From Coptis chinensis (taxonomy: Eukaryota > Streptophyta > Magnoliopsida > Ranunculales > Ranunculaceae): a stretch of DNA of 64,000 nucleotides. Where the stretch lies: contig CM027377.1 in NCBI GenBank assembly GCA_015680905.1, forward strand, positions 20,050,501-20,114,500. Direction: 5' to 3'. Shown piece after piece: positions 23,801 through 35,700 of the stretch. The notes beneath the pieces are model-generated. The model was not told the origin of the DNA. It worked only from the letters and a program-made list of their open reading frames with translations, and did not search any database. The position numbers and the translations under genes were made by a program. The stretch's first letter is position 1, and each line of letters opens with the position of its first letter.

Positions 23801-25009
23801 CCATGGTTTCATGGAAGGGATTTTTTTAATCTGGTAAGAGAATCTAAGGACTTGACTGTGATTTCGTTGTTACTTGAAAATTGAAATAGCCACCTCTGCA
23901 CATCATTGAGTAATGATTTTATCATTCCTTTGGCAGATCGCCTGGTTATGGCATTTCATTGGTTGCTGAGACTACTACTGGCTGCTTCATCTCTACTGAT
24001 ACAGCAGTCTGTTATGCAAGGGGAGAGGACACAGATGATTACGACGATGATGAGAGAAAAGAACTGATGCCTCCTGCAGACGTTGGTGAGCAAGCTGCTT
24101 CAATGCTACTTGGAGAGATAGAGCAGGGCGGAGTTGTAGATTCTATGCACCAGGTTTGGGCTCTGACTCAGTACTCTTTTCGTTTTCTTTTTGGTATTTG
24201 TTTTCTTCTATCTATTACAGTGCTTCTCTGAGTCTCTGACTCAAGATAATATGTTTCTTTATTACCAAATAATGTACTATAGTTATCAGATTTATAAACA
24301 AATCAAGGACCAAGATAAGTAGATAACGATAAAATACAACAGATATATTTACGTAGCTGCATGATTATCACATTTCTGTATGTGTAAGCAGATACAACAG
24401 ATACCAAATAATGTATCACATTACTTAAAGATGGTGCCTATGAGCTTGCTAGGTGATACAAAATATTTCTGTAAGGCAGTACAACTTGTGACTCCCAGAA
24501 ATAGTTGCCAAGTGAAAAGCGGTAGATCTATCAAAATGTATGTTTAGAAAGGGAGAAATGGGAGAGAAATGAGCTAAGCATGACAGGCTCAAGTTCATTC
24601 TGATTCTCTCTCTCAGCTCACTTGGATTAATGATTAGTCAATTCAAAGATTTGTATGCGTGTGTCAAACAACTTGATTTTTAATGTGATAAAGGTTGTCG
24701 AGTGTATCTCCCTCTTTCTTTTACTAAATGCACAATTATGATGAAATCTTTCACCTTGAGCCTCTCCACGTTTTACTTATCAAAATCTTGTTCTTGTAGG
24801 GGATTTTGTTCATCCTCTGCGCTCTATGCCCACAAGATGTTTCCAAGGTTCGTGTCGGAAAGCTCTCACCATATGCAATAGAAACCCTTAGACACATTAG
24901 AGATTTCCTCGATGTCAAGTTTGTCATCACACCGGATTCATCAACAGAGACGGTCATACTGAAGTGTGTTGGATGCGGGTTGAAGAACCTGTCCCGAAAA
25001 ATTTCTTGA
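20805..25009 (+). CDS. RCL1: RNA 3'-phosphate cyclase-like protein RCL1, pre-rRNA processing factor
   Basis: This is a six-exon gene. Exons are 20805-21009, 21079-21228, 23272-23453, 23530-23705, 23937-24153 and 24800-25009, all with GT-AG junctions, giving 1140 bases and 379 residues plus stop. The protein opens MGKTEYKKLKGSQNLRQRLL and has the RTC-family landmarks: LRPHEISLLRLLEKITDDC, YKPGVIVGG, VHDCGLSRSIGYFLEPLL, RGSPPQGGGEV, and the insert-domain segment FQDHRSGQEAGKSPGYGISL. An acidic loop DTDDYDDDERK follows, then GEQAASMLLGEIEQGGVVDS. The HxxDQ-type catalytic histidine motif of true RtcA cyclases is not evident at MHQGILFILCAL, which fits the RCL1 branch that lacks cyclase activity. 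RCL1 acts in the nucleolus with BMS1 and the U3 snoRNP on 18S rRNA maturation in yeast. A run of 17 A lies just before the start. Intron 2 (2043 bp) holds a retroposon. Confidence 0.94.
21532..21987 (+). mobile_element. Poly(A) retroposon in RCL1 intron 2 (5'-truncated processed copy)
   Basis: A 456-bp insert ends in 26 A (21962-21987) preceded by AATCAATAAATTTTACTTGTC, which includes a near-canonical polyadenylation signal. It is flanked by a perfect 10-bp direct repeat ATAGTTCCTT (21522-21531 and 21988-21997), the signature of LINE-driven retroposition. The first 204 bases are open in one frame (21532-21735): it begins IDDSRDWIKYMVMPLAANLG, continues through GSTGLEKLFGEL and ends ENYVD and a stop, followed by about 230 bases of 3' untranslated sequence. 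It is best read as the 3' end of a cellular mRNA copied into the intron. I do not recognise the parent gene. Confidence 0.75.
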
Positions 25010-26980
25010 ATTCAAATTAGAGTTTTTTCTTTTGTCAGCACAGGGTTCTTGGTTCTAATCCTGTGTGTTGACCATCTCGTGTTGCTCAAAATGTTGATCA
25101 CGGGCTATATATAGGTCAGTGAAGAGGTTTTGTATTGTGGAAGAGCTGCTGATTATGTGCTTAGTTTTGTTTGAGTCACCTTTATCGGCGAAGCACCTGG
25201 AAGTGAGCAAAGAGCAAGGAGAGAAAATGGAGCTTGGAACACATTAGGAAAAGTGTAAACTACTTTTTACTTTTAAGTTTTAAGTTGTAATAACATTTCT
25301 CGTTGTCTATATATTATATGATCAGTCCAGGTTTTATGTAATACTTTTCTCTTGGTTATTGGGAGACAAATTCTCTGCTGTGATATATCCCAAGTTTTAT
25401 GGAAGTATATGAGATAATTGAAACTTACTTGGTAAATTCTGGATCTTCACTAGTCCAACACGGCATGAGTGGAAGCATACTTTTCACTTTTTGTGTTTCT
25501 GCTGTCCTTCCTTATTGGCCGACTTTTGGTAGGCTTGTTTCATTTCCTTTCAGTCAAAAAGTGGAAAGCAGATATTCCGAATTTGTTTTTAAAGCACTGT
25601 CGATTACATGATTATCTATTTACCTTGATCCAAAGTAGGGCTGGTCATCGAGCTACCCGAGTCGAGTTTTGCTATACTCGAGCTCGACTCGCACATGCAG
25701 AAGCTCAACTTGAACTCGCATTCGAGCTTTATTGAAGCTGACTCGTTTTGCTCGAGTTGTTCGAATATTATTCGTTTGAACTTGAATATCGAAAAAATTG
25801 TATATAAAACATCAAAACTAGTATAAATTGTAAATTATAGTTGGGTATAAAGTATAAAATGACGTATAAAGTATAAAATGACGTATAAAACGAGTTTGAG
25901 TCGAGCCTTCGACGAGCCGAGCTCGAGTTACTCACGAATAGCTCGACTCGATGACCAGCCCTAATCCAAATTATGTTTTATTGGATCTGTAGACTGTAGT
26001 ATCTATTATTGTGTGAATGTATGAATATTTTTGTGGGAGATATGTAAACTTAGAAAAAATATGAAAACATAAGTGAACTGGAGTTGCACTGATGGACTGA
26101 TGGTATGCCATATTAGCAGATTAGCTTATACTTACAGTAACGAGTTTGTACTAAAAACAGAAATCATGTACTGATGATGACATCAGTCTGTCATAGATTA
26201 GCTTCTACGCTGGCAGCCCCCAGGCCTATTCTAGTTTTTTTGGTAAAGCACCCGTATTCTACTTACTCTTTTGTTCCTACTACTTCAGCTTGAATTGCAG
26301 CTTTAAGATGAAGTAGTTGAGAGTCTCCTTCAAGTTATTGTTCGAAACTTCGAATGCCATATTTAGAATACACTTAATTTCTAAGCAACTTGTGTAACTT
26401 TCTATTAGGAGGAAATTGCAGATTCTCTATTTGACGAGCAAGAGTAGACAGTATCCTTTTGCGTTATTAGTGGTCCTTACACTTCTGTTTCTCACATTGA
26501 AAAATGTTGAGAGGCAACTCCCCAATGTGAAATTTTGCATACATACCTCACCTAAAGACTAGCAATTCTTTTGGAAATAAAAAGAGAAGTGCAGTTGAAC
26601 GATGAAACCTTGACTTGAAAGACCAATTCTCCACAAAAACTGTGTCGTTTTTTCATGTGGTATGTATGCAGCTCATTTTGACTGATGAACTGGTTCTTAG
26701 CACCTCACCTTAAGCTATATTTGATTTCGGAAACATCACACAAAATGCATTTGAAGGACTAATTATGCACACAGAAATGAGTTTATTTTGTCTTGCGGCG
26801 GTATGCACCCCTTTTGACTTATGAGTTGGTTCTTAGCATTTTGTAAGGAAACAGTGTTTTGAATACAATCATCCAATCTCAACATACCTTCCTTTGCATT
26901 GCTCCTCTCCTCGTAGTCTTCTACTCTAGCTCTTGATATTCTCAATGCATATACCACACAGCAGTACAGCACATCCCACA
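25010..26980. other. RCL1 3' flank and intergenic DNA
   Basis: The first 300-400 bases should include the RCL1 3' untranslated region. An hAT MITE occupies 25636-25963. From about 26000 to 26980 I see no gene with recognisable coding; open frames are short. The last 100 bases are pyrimidine-rich and may be the 5' untranslated region of the small frame at 26981. Confidence 0.45.
25636..25963. mobile_element. hAT-type MITE with GAGCTCGA-rich ends
   Basis: The 328-bp element starts TAGGGCTGGTCATCGAGC and ends with the inverse, GATGACCAGCCCTA. The 8-bp flanks are ATCCAAAG (25628-25635) and ATCCAAAT (25964-25971), a duplication with one change. Subterminal regions are rich in CTCGAG/GAGCTCGA words. 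The interior has a short tandem repeat of TATAAAGTATAAAATGACG near 25846-25890. No transposase coding is present. TAGGGCTGGTC-type ends with 8-bp duplications are typical of plant hAT MITEs. Confidence 0.85.
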
Positions 26981-27103
26981 ATGTCGACTAACACAGCATC
27001 TGATGATGAAGGCATGACCTACATCATTGTGACACTCTTTCTTTATGCACTCATTATCTGTGTTGTCCTTCTTTTTCGGCCTACTCGATCAGGAAGCTTA
27101 TGA
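26981..27103 (+). CDS. Possible 40-residue single-pass membrane microprotein
   Basis: An ATG at 26981 opens a 40-codon frame closed by TGA at 27101-27103. It starts MSTNTASDDEGMTY, followed by a continuous hydrophobic helix IIVTLFLYALIICVVLLF (about residues 15-32) and a short basic tail RPTRSGSL. An acidic N terminus, one membrane span and a basic C terminus form a coherent layout for a small tail-anchored or type III membrane peptide. The upstream 90 bases are pyrimidine-rich (TCCTCTCCTCG, CTTCTACTCTAG), as in plant 5' untranslated regions. I know of similar tiny single-span plant proteins but cannot name a family. No intron is needed. Chance cannot be excluded for so short a frame. Confidence 0.4.
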   Translation: MSTNTASDDEGMTYIIVTLFLYALIICVVLLFRPTRSGSL

Positions 27104-27426
27104 TTATGGACATTACAAGAATTTTTTCACTTTTGTTACTTGTTATGTTTGTCCCCTTCGTTTGCGTACTTACATATTTATCTTCATATGACTGGAGCTT
27201 TTGAGAAGGGATTTGGGGTGATATATATCGACATTGCTTTGCATTGCCAGATTCGTTTGCGTTTACATCACATTGGAACAGGTTATATAGGTTTTTGTTT
27301 TAGGATCTGTTGATATATATCATATAGTCTCTGATGTCTCTCTGAGTGTTTAATGTGTATGTGAATAACAATCAGAGGTTACAAGCTTCGTAATGTTAGT
27401 ATGTTTAATTTCATGCATGGTTGATG

Positions 27427-27455
27427 AGTTATATATATATATATATATATATATA
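27427..27455. repeat. (TA)n microsatellite
   Basis: About 13 consecutive AT/TA dinucleotides. Confidence 0.85.
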
Positions 27456-27559
27456 GTTCTCATGGAAGTATCAAATGCTGGGGAGATATGGTTTCAAGTA
27501 ATCAAGTATATTACGTACTCATCAAAGTATTACTGGTGCAGAGTCCCTAACAAGGTGAT

Positions 27560-28092
27560 TGTAAGGGAGTGATATCCTCCTTCAAGAGTATCAGGTGCGT
27601 ACTCAGCATGATGGAAATACTACACCGACCCGTAGAATCAGATCGCATCCCCAAGCTAAGAGAACGCTCCAGAACAGTTCGCGCCAGCACGCGAACCAGG
27701 CTATAACGTGACTCAGCTTATCTTCTAGAAGCAATCAGGAACAGAGATGCACATGCACAAATCACTGCCACCAGCTACTGACCACTGCCGCAAGCTACTT
27801 GCCCAGACTAATAATCCCCATCATCACAGCAGACCTATAAAGACAATACTCACACGCTTCCTTAATCTAGACGTTTGTGATACACTTTACACGTGGTGGG
27901 CGAAGATTCACTCTCAACATCTATAAATACCCCTCTTATGAACTACACCAAACCTGATTCTTCTCTCCCCTTAGAATCGAGAGAAAAATACGTAGACAGT
28001 TCACTCCTAACCCGAACTCGGTCCCAATAATAACTCTTTCCAGTTCCTATTCAACTTTGTATGTAAAGGAAAGCCTAAAACACTCCTTTACA
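27560..28092. mobile_element. Solo LTR (fossil LTR retrotransposon)
   Basis: A 533-bp segment starts TGTAAGGGAG and ends CTCCTTTACA, so the ends are TG...CA inside a 10-bp imperfect inverted repeat. It is flanked by a perfect 5-bp duplication GTGAT (27555-27559 and 28093-28097). It carries a TATA-like box CTATAAATACC at about 27921, about 170 bases from its right end, as expected for an LTR promoter read on the plus strand. No internal retroelement coding or second LTR lies nearby, so it is a solo LTR left after recombination. The superfamily cannot be told from the LTR alone. Confidence 0.75.
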
Positions 28093-28097
28093 GTGAT

Positions 28098-29550
28098 ATT
28101 GATATAAATTATTTTCCTCAAATACGTAAGATGCAATCAAACTCCAACAGTACAAAATATAGCGGTGATTTAGGATTTTATTGGATATGCCTATTTTGTC
28201 ATGAACGATCCCTGAACCCCCTTTCCCAACTGGTCGCAGGCATATTGAACCTTGGTTATGTGGTAGCGTGCAACTCTCATTGTCTTGCAAACTTCACAAA
28301 CTGACAGCCAAATATCCCGCCTGTTTCTACCTGATAATCCCCACATATAGCCAAAATCCCCACATTACACGCATAACATAATAACTGATAAGTAAAAGTA
28401 CCTACCATAAGACCTATGCGACTTATTTCGAAGTCAATGAGATTTAGAGATTCAAAGAACGTGCTTTTTCAGGTCATCAAATCCACTGATCCACATGATT
28501 GATATTCTGCTGTTGCAAAGATGTAAACATAGAAAATAATGCAGACAGTGCTCAAAGCTAGTGTTGCCAGTACACAGACCAACAAATCAACAATGATACA
28601 AAGCCTTAAAGCTATTACGGTACGTAAACATACCCTCATTGCAATCTTCACCCCTCTCTAGTCTAATTTCCAAGTTCACACTATCTTTGCAACGTTTAAG
28701 GACAGCTGCATAAAGGAGGAGATGCATACCAAAAACATAAGAGGGATTAAGGATGTCATACCTGTTAAGCCATTGCCTGTGTTTCTATATATATTAGTGA
28801 GCATATTGTACTATTCTTCCAATACTAATTAGGAATGTATTAGTTGTAATTACCTTTATAGCCATATAATTATCTACTTATACAGTTATACCTCCTTGAT
28901 GAGAAGAGTCCTTGTTAGCAATTTGGAATACGGGAGTTATTCGGTACGAGAATAATTCGAGTTTCATTTGTTTACATATTAGAAACATTTGGTCAAAAAT
29001 TCGCAATACGTTAATAGTATGTAGTATATATGTTTTATACGAGTATTAAACATTTTGAAATAAAAATTCGGATTTCAAAAATTCGGTACACTTAAAGAGA
29101 AATTATAATATATATTTGTCAATATAATTAAAATGTTCTACTAATTTTACTCAAACTATATATTATAATATTTTACTTATAATTTTATTTATAACTATAT
29201 ATTATAATTAGAGTAAAATGTTCTACTTATTATAATGTACGCTCCACTAATTTTACTCTAGCTGCCCAATATTTCAGTTTTTCAAAAAACTAGAAAAAAT
29301 AGTATAGAGTCGAAATATTGATAATTCAAAAATTAGTGAAATTCCGAATATAATATGGGTCGAAATATTATAAATTTCGGTTTTTAGATTTGTCAGAATT
29401 TCGATGATTTTGAAATCCCGAACTATGTTATCGGCACAAAACAATAAACTTTATAATAAAGATTTCAGTTAGTTGCCACTTATTTAGGACAAAAAATAAA
29501 CCAACTATATTTAAGAAAAAAAATAAACACACGATTTCAATTAATCCCTT
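28098..29550. other. Intergenic AT-rich stretch
   Basis: No gene was recognised. From about 28920 to 29450 the DNA is unusually AT-rich, with many AATTCG/CGAAAT words and a near-inverted pair (CGGGAGTTATTCGG near 28932 and GAAATCCCGAACTA near 29411). This suggests an old inverted-repeat element, but ends and duplications are not clear. Confidence 0.35.
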
Positions 29551-30270
29551 ACTACTTGAGAACCTAACTCCTTATATTAAACTCTTTGGCAATACTTACC
29601 TCACTCGTTACAAACAATAAAAAAAAAACAAAAAACAAAAAACACTAAACACTAAACACTAAACCAACTCACAATTAAAAAACCTAAACAATTTTTATCT
29701 ATATCTAAAAAAATAAATAAAACTTTTCTGTTAAATAACAAAATCACTCACAATCTCTGAGAACCAAACTCCTTATTAAACTCTTTGACAATACTTACCC
29801 CACTCGTTACAAACAATTAAAAAAAACAAAAAACACTAAACCAACCTACAATTAAAAAAAACTCAAACTTTTATCCATATCTAAAAAAACAAATAAAACT
29901 CGTCTGCCAAATAACAAAATCACTCACAATCCGGGAGAACCCAACTCCTTATTAAACTCTTTGGCAATACATACCTCACTCGTTACAAACAATTAAAAAA
30001 AAACAAAAAACACTAAACCAACTCACAATTAAAAAAACTCAAACTTTTATCTATATTTAAAAAAACAAATAAAACTCCTCTACCAAATAACAAAATCACT
30101 CACAATCCCTGAGAACCCAATTCCTTATTAAACTTTTTGACAATACTTACCTCACTCGATACAAACAATTAAAAAAAAACATTAAACCAACTCACAATTA
30201 AAAAACTCAAGTTTTTATCTATATCTAAAAAAATAAATAAAACTCTTCTGTCAAATAACAAAATCACTTC
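29550..30270. repeat. Tandem repeat, roughly 175-bp unit, about four copies
   Basis: A unit containing GAGAACCCAACTCCTTATTA, CTCACTCGTTACAAACAATT, AAAAACACTAAACCAACTCA, CTCAAACTTTTATCTATATC and TCAAATAACAAAATCACTCA recurs at about 29554, 29756, 29928 and 30102. The spacing of the last three is about 172-175 bp. The copies differ by scattered bases and A-run lengths. Nothing coding is visible. A 175-bp period is in the range of plant satellites, but four copies is a local array only. Confidence 0.75.
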
Positions 30271-32742
30271 ACTCGCTCTCTCTTGGATTATATTGAATAA
30301 CACAAGTTAAAAAAAAAATTATAACATTAACGTATATATGGCCACATTTTATTGTCCAGAACTTTTCTTTTATCTTTTTTGCCTTTCTTTAAGATCTCCT
30401 TGAAATTCTCGATCACTGTTGTGATGGTAATTTTCTCACTTTTATTATTTTTGTAGTAATTTATTATACAATAAATTAATGTAAAGTAATTTTCTCACTT
30501 TTGTTATCATAATAATATATTATAATTGTTATTCGTTTTTGTTTTAGGATTTGGGCTTTTTAACCAACTTTGAGACTATTAATGTTGTAGTTGATTGCAA
30601 TGGTCATTTAGTTCATATTGAGAAGGAGATTATTACTTTAAACAATTTTGTGTGGGACGGCTTCCGATTGAAATTTATTTCCAATGTAATATAAAATGTT
30701 TGTCAATGTATTAAGAAGATGATGATGATGATAATGATGGAGACCACTACAAAAAAAACAACGTATGCAATTTTTTTTTTTTTTTGTAAGAAAGTCTAAA
30801 TAATAAAAATCAACAAAATTATGCATTTATTTCAATTAACAAAACTAGAGTGCGTTGACTACTAAGAATTTAATATGAACTGATGAAGTTAACTACTTAA
30901 GCACTTAAGCCATTAATTGATACTACTATGTCTATATATATCTATATAATCTAATCCACAAATCTACAACAATTCAACAAATTGTTAACTTCAATTCCTA
31001 TAATGTTATAAGTCTATATAACAATATATAGACTTATATAGAACATTATATAACATTATATAGACTTATATTAATGTATATGATATTATAAGTCTATATA
31101 ATGTTATATAGACTTAAAAAAATATTAACATTGAAAATAAAATATTAAAATTGAAAATAAAAAATTATATTGTTTTGTTTTTATTTTTTTGAAGTGGAAA
31201 TTTTATTGATAATGATAATGAGTTTTACAAATAATTAGGACAAGCGTGCAACAAGTTACGTTGCGCCGTAAGTCCTTTTTGAATTTGTGTTTTTTGTTTT
31301 TTGTTTTTTGTTTTTATTATTATTATTATTATTATTTTGGGTTAAGGTATGACCGTTTGTTTAAGAATTGAGAGTAAAAGAAAGAAAAGAGAGCATACGA
31401 GCTTGTTAGGGGTGATTAAAATTATAAAAACTGACATGTTGGGCTTTGGGTCTTTGGCTATTTGTTTTAGTCTTATCAACCTATCAAATATTCAAATACA
31501 CATTTGTCCATCTTTAATGGTTTTGAACTTAAAATAAATGATAATGATAATTTTGTAAGGGAAAAAATAAAAAGTAAAAAAAAAGTTGGTTTATTGGAAT
31601 ATTTTTTATAAGTTTTTTTTTCATACTATTTTTTTTTTGTTGATAATATTCTTATTATAGTTGTGAAAATTTTAGAAGTGTGGTAGTATAGAAGTTTACT
31701 AAAAAAAATTGGGTGTGTAAGTCCTTATAGTTTGAAATTTTTCTAGGCAATTAATTATATGGTAGTGGAGCTTTTCTAATCTCAGGAGTGCAATACACCC
31801 CCTATATCCATCTATGCCTTGATTTTATTTTGGCAATTTGGCTTATATTTAATTAACATTGTTTACTCTACTAGTCTGATATCCTATTGAAATTACCAAG
31901 TGATTTTGTTTGTATATGCTGTCTGGTTAATTACTTTAATGCTTGAGTAGACATGGTAAGGCACTAGTAGTGTGTTCCATTCGAGTGTGTTTATATTTTT
32001 AATAAATATTAAGGTCAAAGATAACCAAACGGTTAAGTAGGGGGGCTTATATTTTGAGTTTAGAAATGAATTGTTTTTGGTGGGCTACCACACCACCGTT
32101 GGAAATAGCCGTTTGTGTCAATTGAATTACAGTGCGGTGAGACCGCTGTAAGGCATGAGTTCATCTGCACGGTGTTTTAATATGAGACGAAGTCAAAAGC
32201 TAAATCGAATGCCAAATATAGCAAGAACTATAAGTTGTCATTTGGTTTTTTAAGCATTATCGAATGTTGGTAGTATGCTTTGTTTAATTTGCTGCTATTA
32301 AAAGTTTTGGATACACCACTGGAGATACACTTGTTGCTGTAAACCATGCATTGTTTGATTCAGATTTAACGATTAGAATCCTTTTGTATGAGTAGGGCTG
32401 TTGGTGCCAATAAATTTCGTTATAGTCTAGTGGGAGGACAACAACTTTTTAGCTGAAGTGTTCATCGCTCATATTAGTATTTGTGAGTTTGGAACGGCGC
32501 CTTTGGTGGAGGAAGGGGCCTATGGGATTTCAAACTTTTCGGATGTATTTAGGTTTGCCTCAGTTTGAGAGGTGGGGTGTTGTCTATACCGAGTGCGTTG
32601 TAGTGTACCAATCACCCCTAATGTAGGACACTTTACTGTCTATGTACTCATAGACTCAAAATTGACTATCTTATGTATCACTTTAGGTCCGGCTATATGT
32701 GCTTGTGCAATATGTCGAGGTATGCTACGTGTTTAGTTAGAA
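30271..32742. other. Intergenic stretch with AT-rich hairpins
   Basis: No gene was recognised. A cluster of mutually inverted words AAGTCTATATAA and TTATATAGACTT occupies about 31000-31115 and could fold into several stems. A (TTA)n run lies near 31316-31337. The flank 31820-31940 is related to 19440-19560. The remainder up to the Helitron end at 32743 shows no motif. Confidence 0.4.
30545..31940. repeat. Diverged dispersed repeat, copy 2
   Basis: This is the partner of 18960-19560. TTTTTAACCAACTTTGAGAC and ATTAATGTTGTAGT occur at about 30556-30594. TTGGCTTATATTTAATTAAC, CTCTACTAGTCTGATA and CCTATTGAAATT occur at about 31849-31897. The gap between blocks is longer here, mainly because of the AT-rich hairpin region. 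Confidence 0.5.
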
Positions 32743-35700
32743 CTAGATTTTGGACCCGGGCATACGCCCGGGATCTATTAAATATTTTGTGTGCTGAAAA
32801 AGCTTTACAAAATGTCTCACACAAATTTTCGAATCTGAATATATTTTTATTAAAAATAAATCAAAAAAATACGTTAATGAAGCGATTATGGTGCGCATAA
32901 AGATCTTGGAAACTAAGGGATCAAATTGAGATAAAGATATTCACTTTGTGGTTTAGGATATTAATCCGTAATTTTTAAATAGAATTATCTTAAACTCGGT
33001 CTAGCTTTGTATTTTTATAGTGATTTAACGGCAAATTTTTGAATCGAATATATTTTTATTGAAAATAAACCGAAATATGTTAATGGCAACGATTATGGTG
33101 TATAAGTACTTGGAAACTAAGGGATTAAATTGAGATAACTTTTTCACTTTATGGTTTAGAATATTAATCCATAATTTTCAAATAGAATTATCTTAAACTT
33201 AATCTAGCTTGTATAATAGTTTTATTAGATTTATGGTGATTTAGTCAGAATCATCACCATTCAAATTTTATGTACTAATGTGTACAAATCACTAAAACAG
33301 ATTGATTATTTTCATATCATCAAAAAATACACTACTTTCATTTGAAAAGATTTATCACATGAGCGTGTCCTATGAGCGGGTGTCATTATATTAAATTATT
33401 CTAAAAAAAATATTAGCAACTATGCATAACTATGAAAAAATAAAAATTATATTAATTACTCATTTAAATTTCTTGCACCATTCTCTATAAAAAGGAAGCA
33501 CCAAACCATGATAAAACTCATCGACTTCTTTTTATTGTTAGGTTTAATAATATAAGTTTGATTAAAGTTTTGTGAGAATGTCCAATGTGGCCAAAATAAT
33601 AATGAACCTGCTTGAATAGCAAGACATTCCCAATCACAATAAAAAAAAATTATAATAAATACTATTTAAAATGCAAAACTATATTTGTCGAGACATTTAT
33701 TCTCTCTACATATAATACAAATATGTTTTAGGGTTATTAGTTCAATGCATTTGCATCAAATTTTTGATTTTCCATTAATTATATATTCTTTGAGATTAGT
33801 TTAATGTAGTACGTTGCATCCAGTTTCTAATTTTTCATTAATTATTCTTTAAGGCTAGTTCAATGCAGTTGCATCAAGTTTCCAATTTTCTGTTAATTAT
33901 TATTTGAGGTTAGTTAGGTCTTGCAATTGTATTCACTTTATGATTTCCAGTTAGTTATTCATTAAGGTTAATTCAAAGAGTTGCATCAATTTTCGATGTT
34001 TAGTTAATTAGTTTTGAGATTAGTTCATTGTATTTGCATCCATGTTCCAATCTCCGTTAATTACTCTTTGAGGTTAGTTTAATACATCGTCAGATCAGTT
34101 TCGATTTCCTATTAATTGTTTTTCTAGGTTAGTTCAATATTTTACAATTTCTATACAGTTTACATATATGTAAGGGCCTGTTTTTATAAATTCACTTTCG
34201 TTTTGGGTTCCTAATTACTCGTAATTATTCATGTGAGAAGGCTAAAAAAGTGGACATTTATGCTTTGAGGTCAGTGCGATGCAGTTACATCCGACTTCCG
34301 ATTTCTAGTTAACTATTTTTTGAGGTTATTTCAATGCATTTGCATCCAATTTTTGATTTTCCGTTAGTTAATCTCTGATTTTAGTTTAATGCAATTGCAT
34401 CTAGTTTTTGGTTTTCCGTTAATTATTCTTTGAGGTTAGTTCAATGCAGTTGCATCCGATTTCCGATTTTAGGTTAATTGTTTTTTGAGATTAGTTCAAT
34501 GCATTTGCATCAAGTTTCTGATTTCCCGTTAATTATTTTTTGAGGTTAGTTCAATGCAGTTACATCAAATTTATAATTTCCCGTTAATTATTCATTAAGG
34601 TTAGTTCAGTGCGGTTTCATCCATTTTTCAATGTTTCGTTAATTAGTCTTTAAGATTACTTCATTGCATTTGGATCCAGTTTTCAATTTCCCGTTAATAA
34701 CTCTTTAAGGTTAGTTCAATGCATCTGCATCTAGTTTCTGATTATTTATGCTTTGAGGTTAGTTCGATACAATTATATCCGGTTTCTGATTTCCCGTTAA
34801 CTATTATTTGAGGTTATTTCAATGCATTTGCATTTAGTTTCCAATTTCCCACCAATTATTCTATGAGGTTAGTTCAATGCGATTTGCATTGTTTTTTTTT
34901 TTTTTTTGTTTATTATTTTTTGAGTTAAGTTCAATGCATTTGCATCAAGTTTTTGGTTTCCCATTAATTATTATTTGAGGTTTGTTTGATGTATTTGCAT
35001 ACTATTTCCGATTTTTCGTTAAATATTTTTCAAAGATTTGCATCAAATTTCTAATTTCCCGTTAATTATTCTCTGTCGTTAGTTTAATGCAATTTGTATA
35101 AAGTTTCTAATTTTCCGTTAATTACTCTTTGAGCTCAGTTATGTATTTGAATCCAGTTTTCGATTTTCTTATAATTATCTAATGTGGTGTGTAATACCAA
35201 GTTCTACTGATCCATCTGTTATTTACTATGTGGGATCATCGAAGATTATTCAGTTTTTGATTTCCAATTAATTATTCTTTAAATTATGCATGACTCACTA
35301 TATGGAATCGATCTTCAAAGATTATCTACGAACGGGTGTTGTTATATTAATTATTCTGAAAAATATTTGCAAATATGCAGAACTATTATATATTAATATT
35401 ATATTTATCACTAAACCAAATTTCTTATAACGTGAAAACCTCACTCTCCATTAAAAAAAAAACTTGCATTTGATAAAATCCTTCAACTTCATTTTGTTGT
35501 TTAATAATAGAAGTTTGATTGATGTTTTGTGAGATTGCCTAATAAGGCGAAGTTCATATATATTGAAGCTACTTGAATACGAAAAGAGATAAGATAAACA
35601 CCATTTTAAATACAAAACTATATTTATCGAGACATTCCCACAACATATAACCCAACTATGTTTTGAGGTTAGTTCAATTCATTTGTATCCAGTTTCTGAT

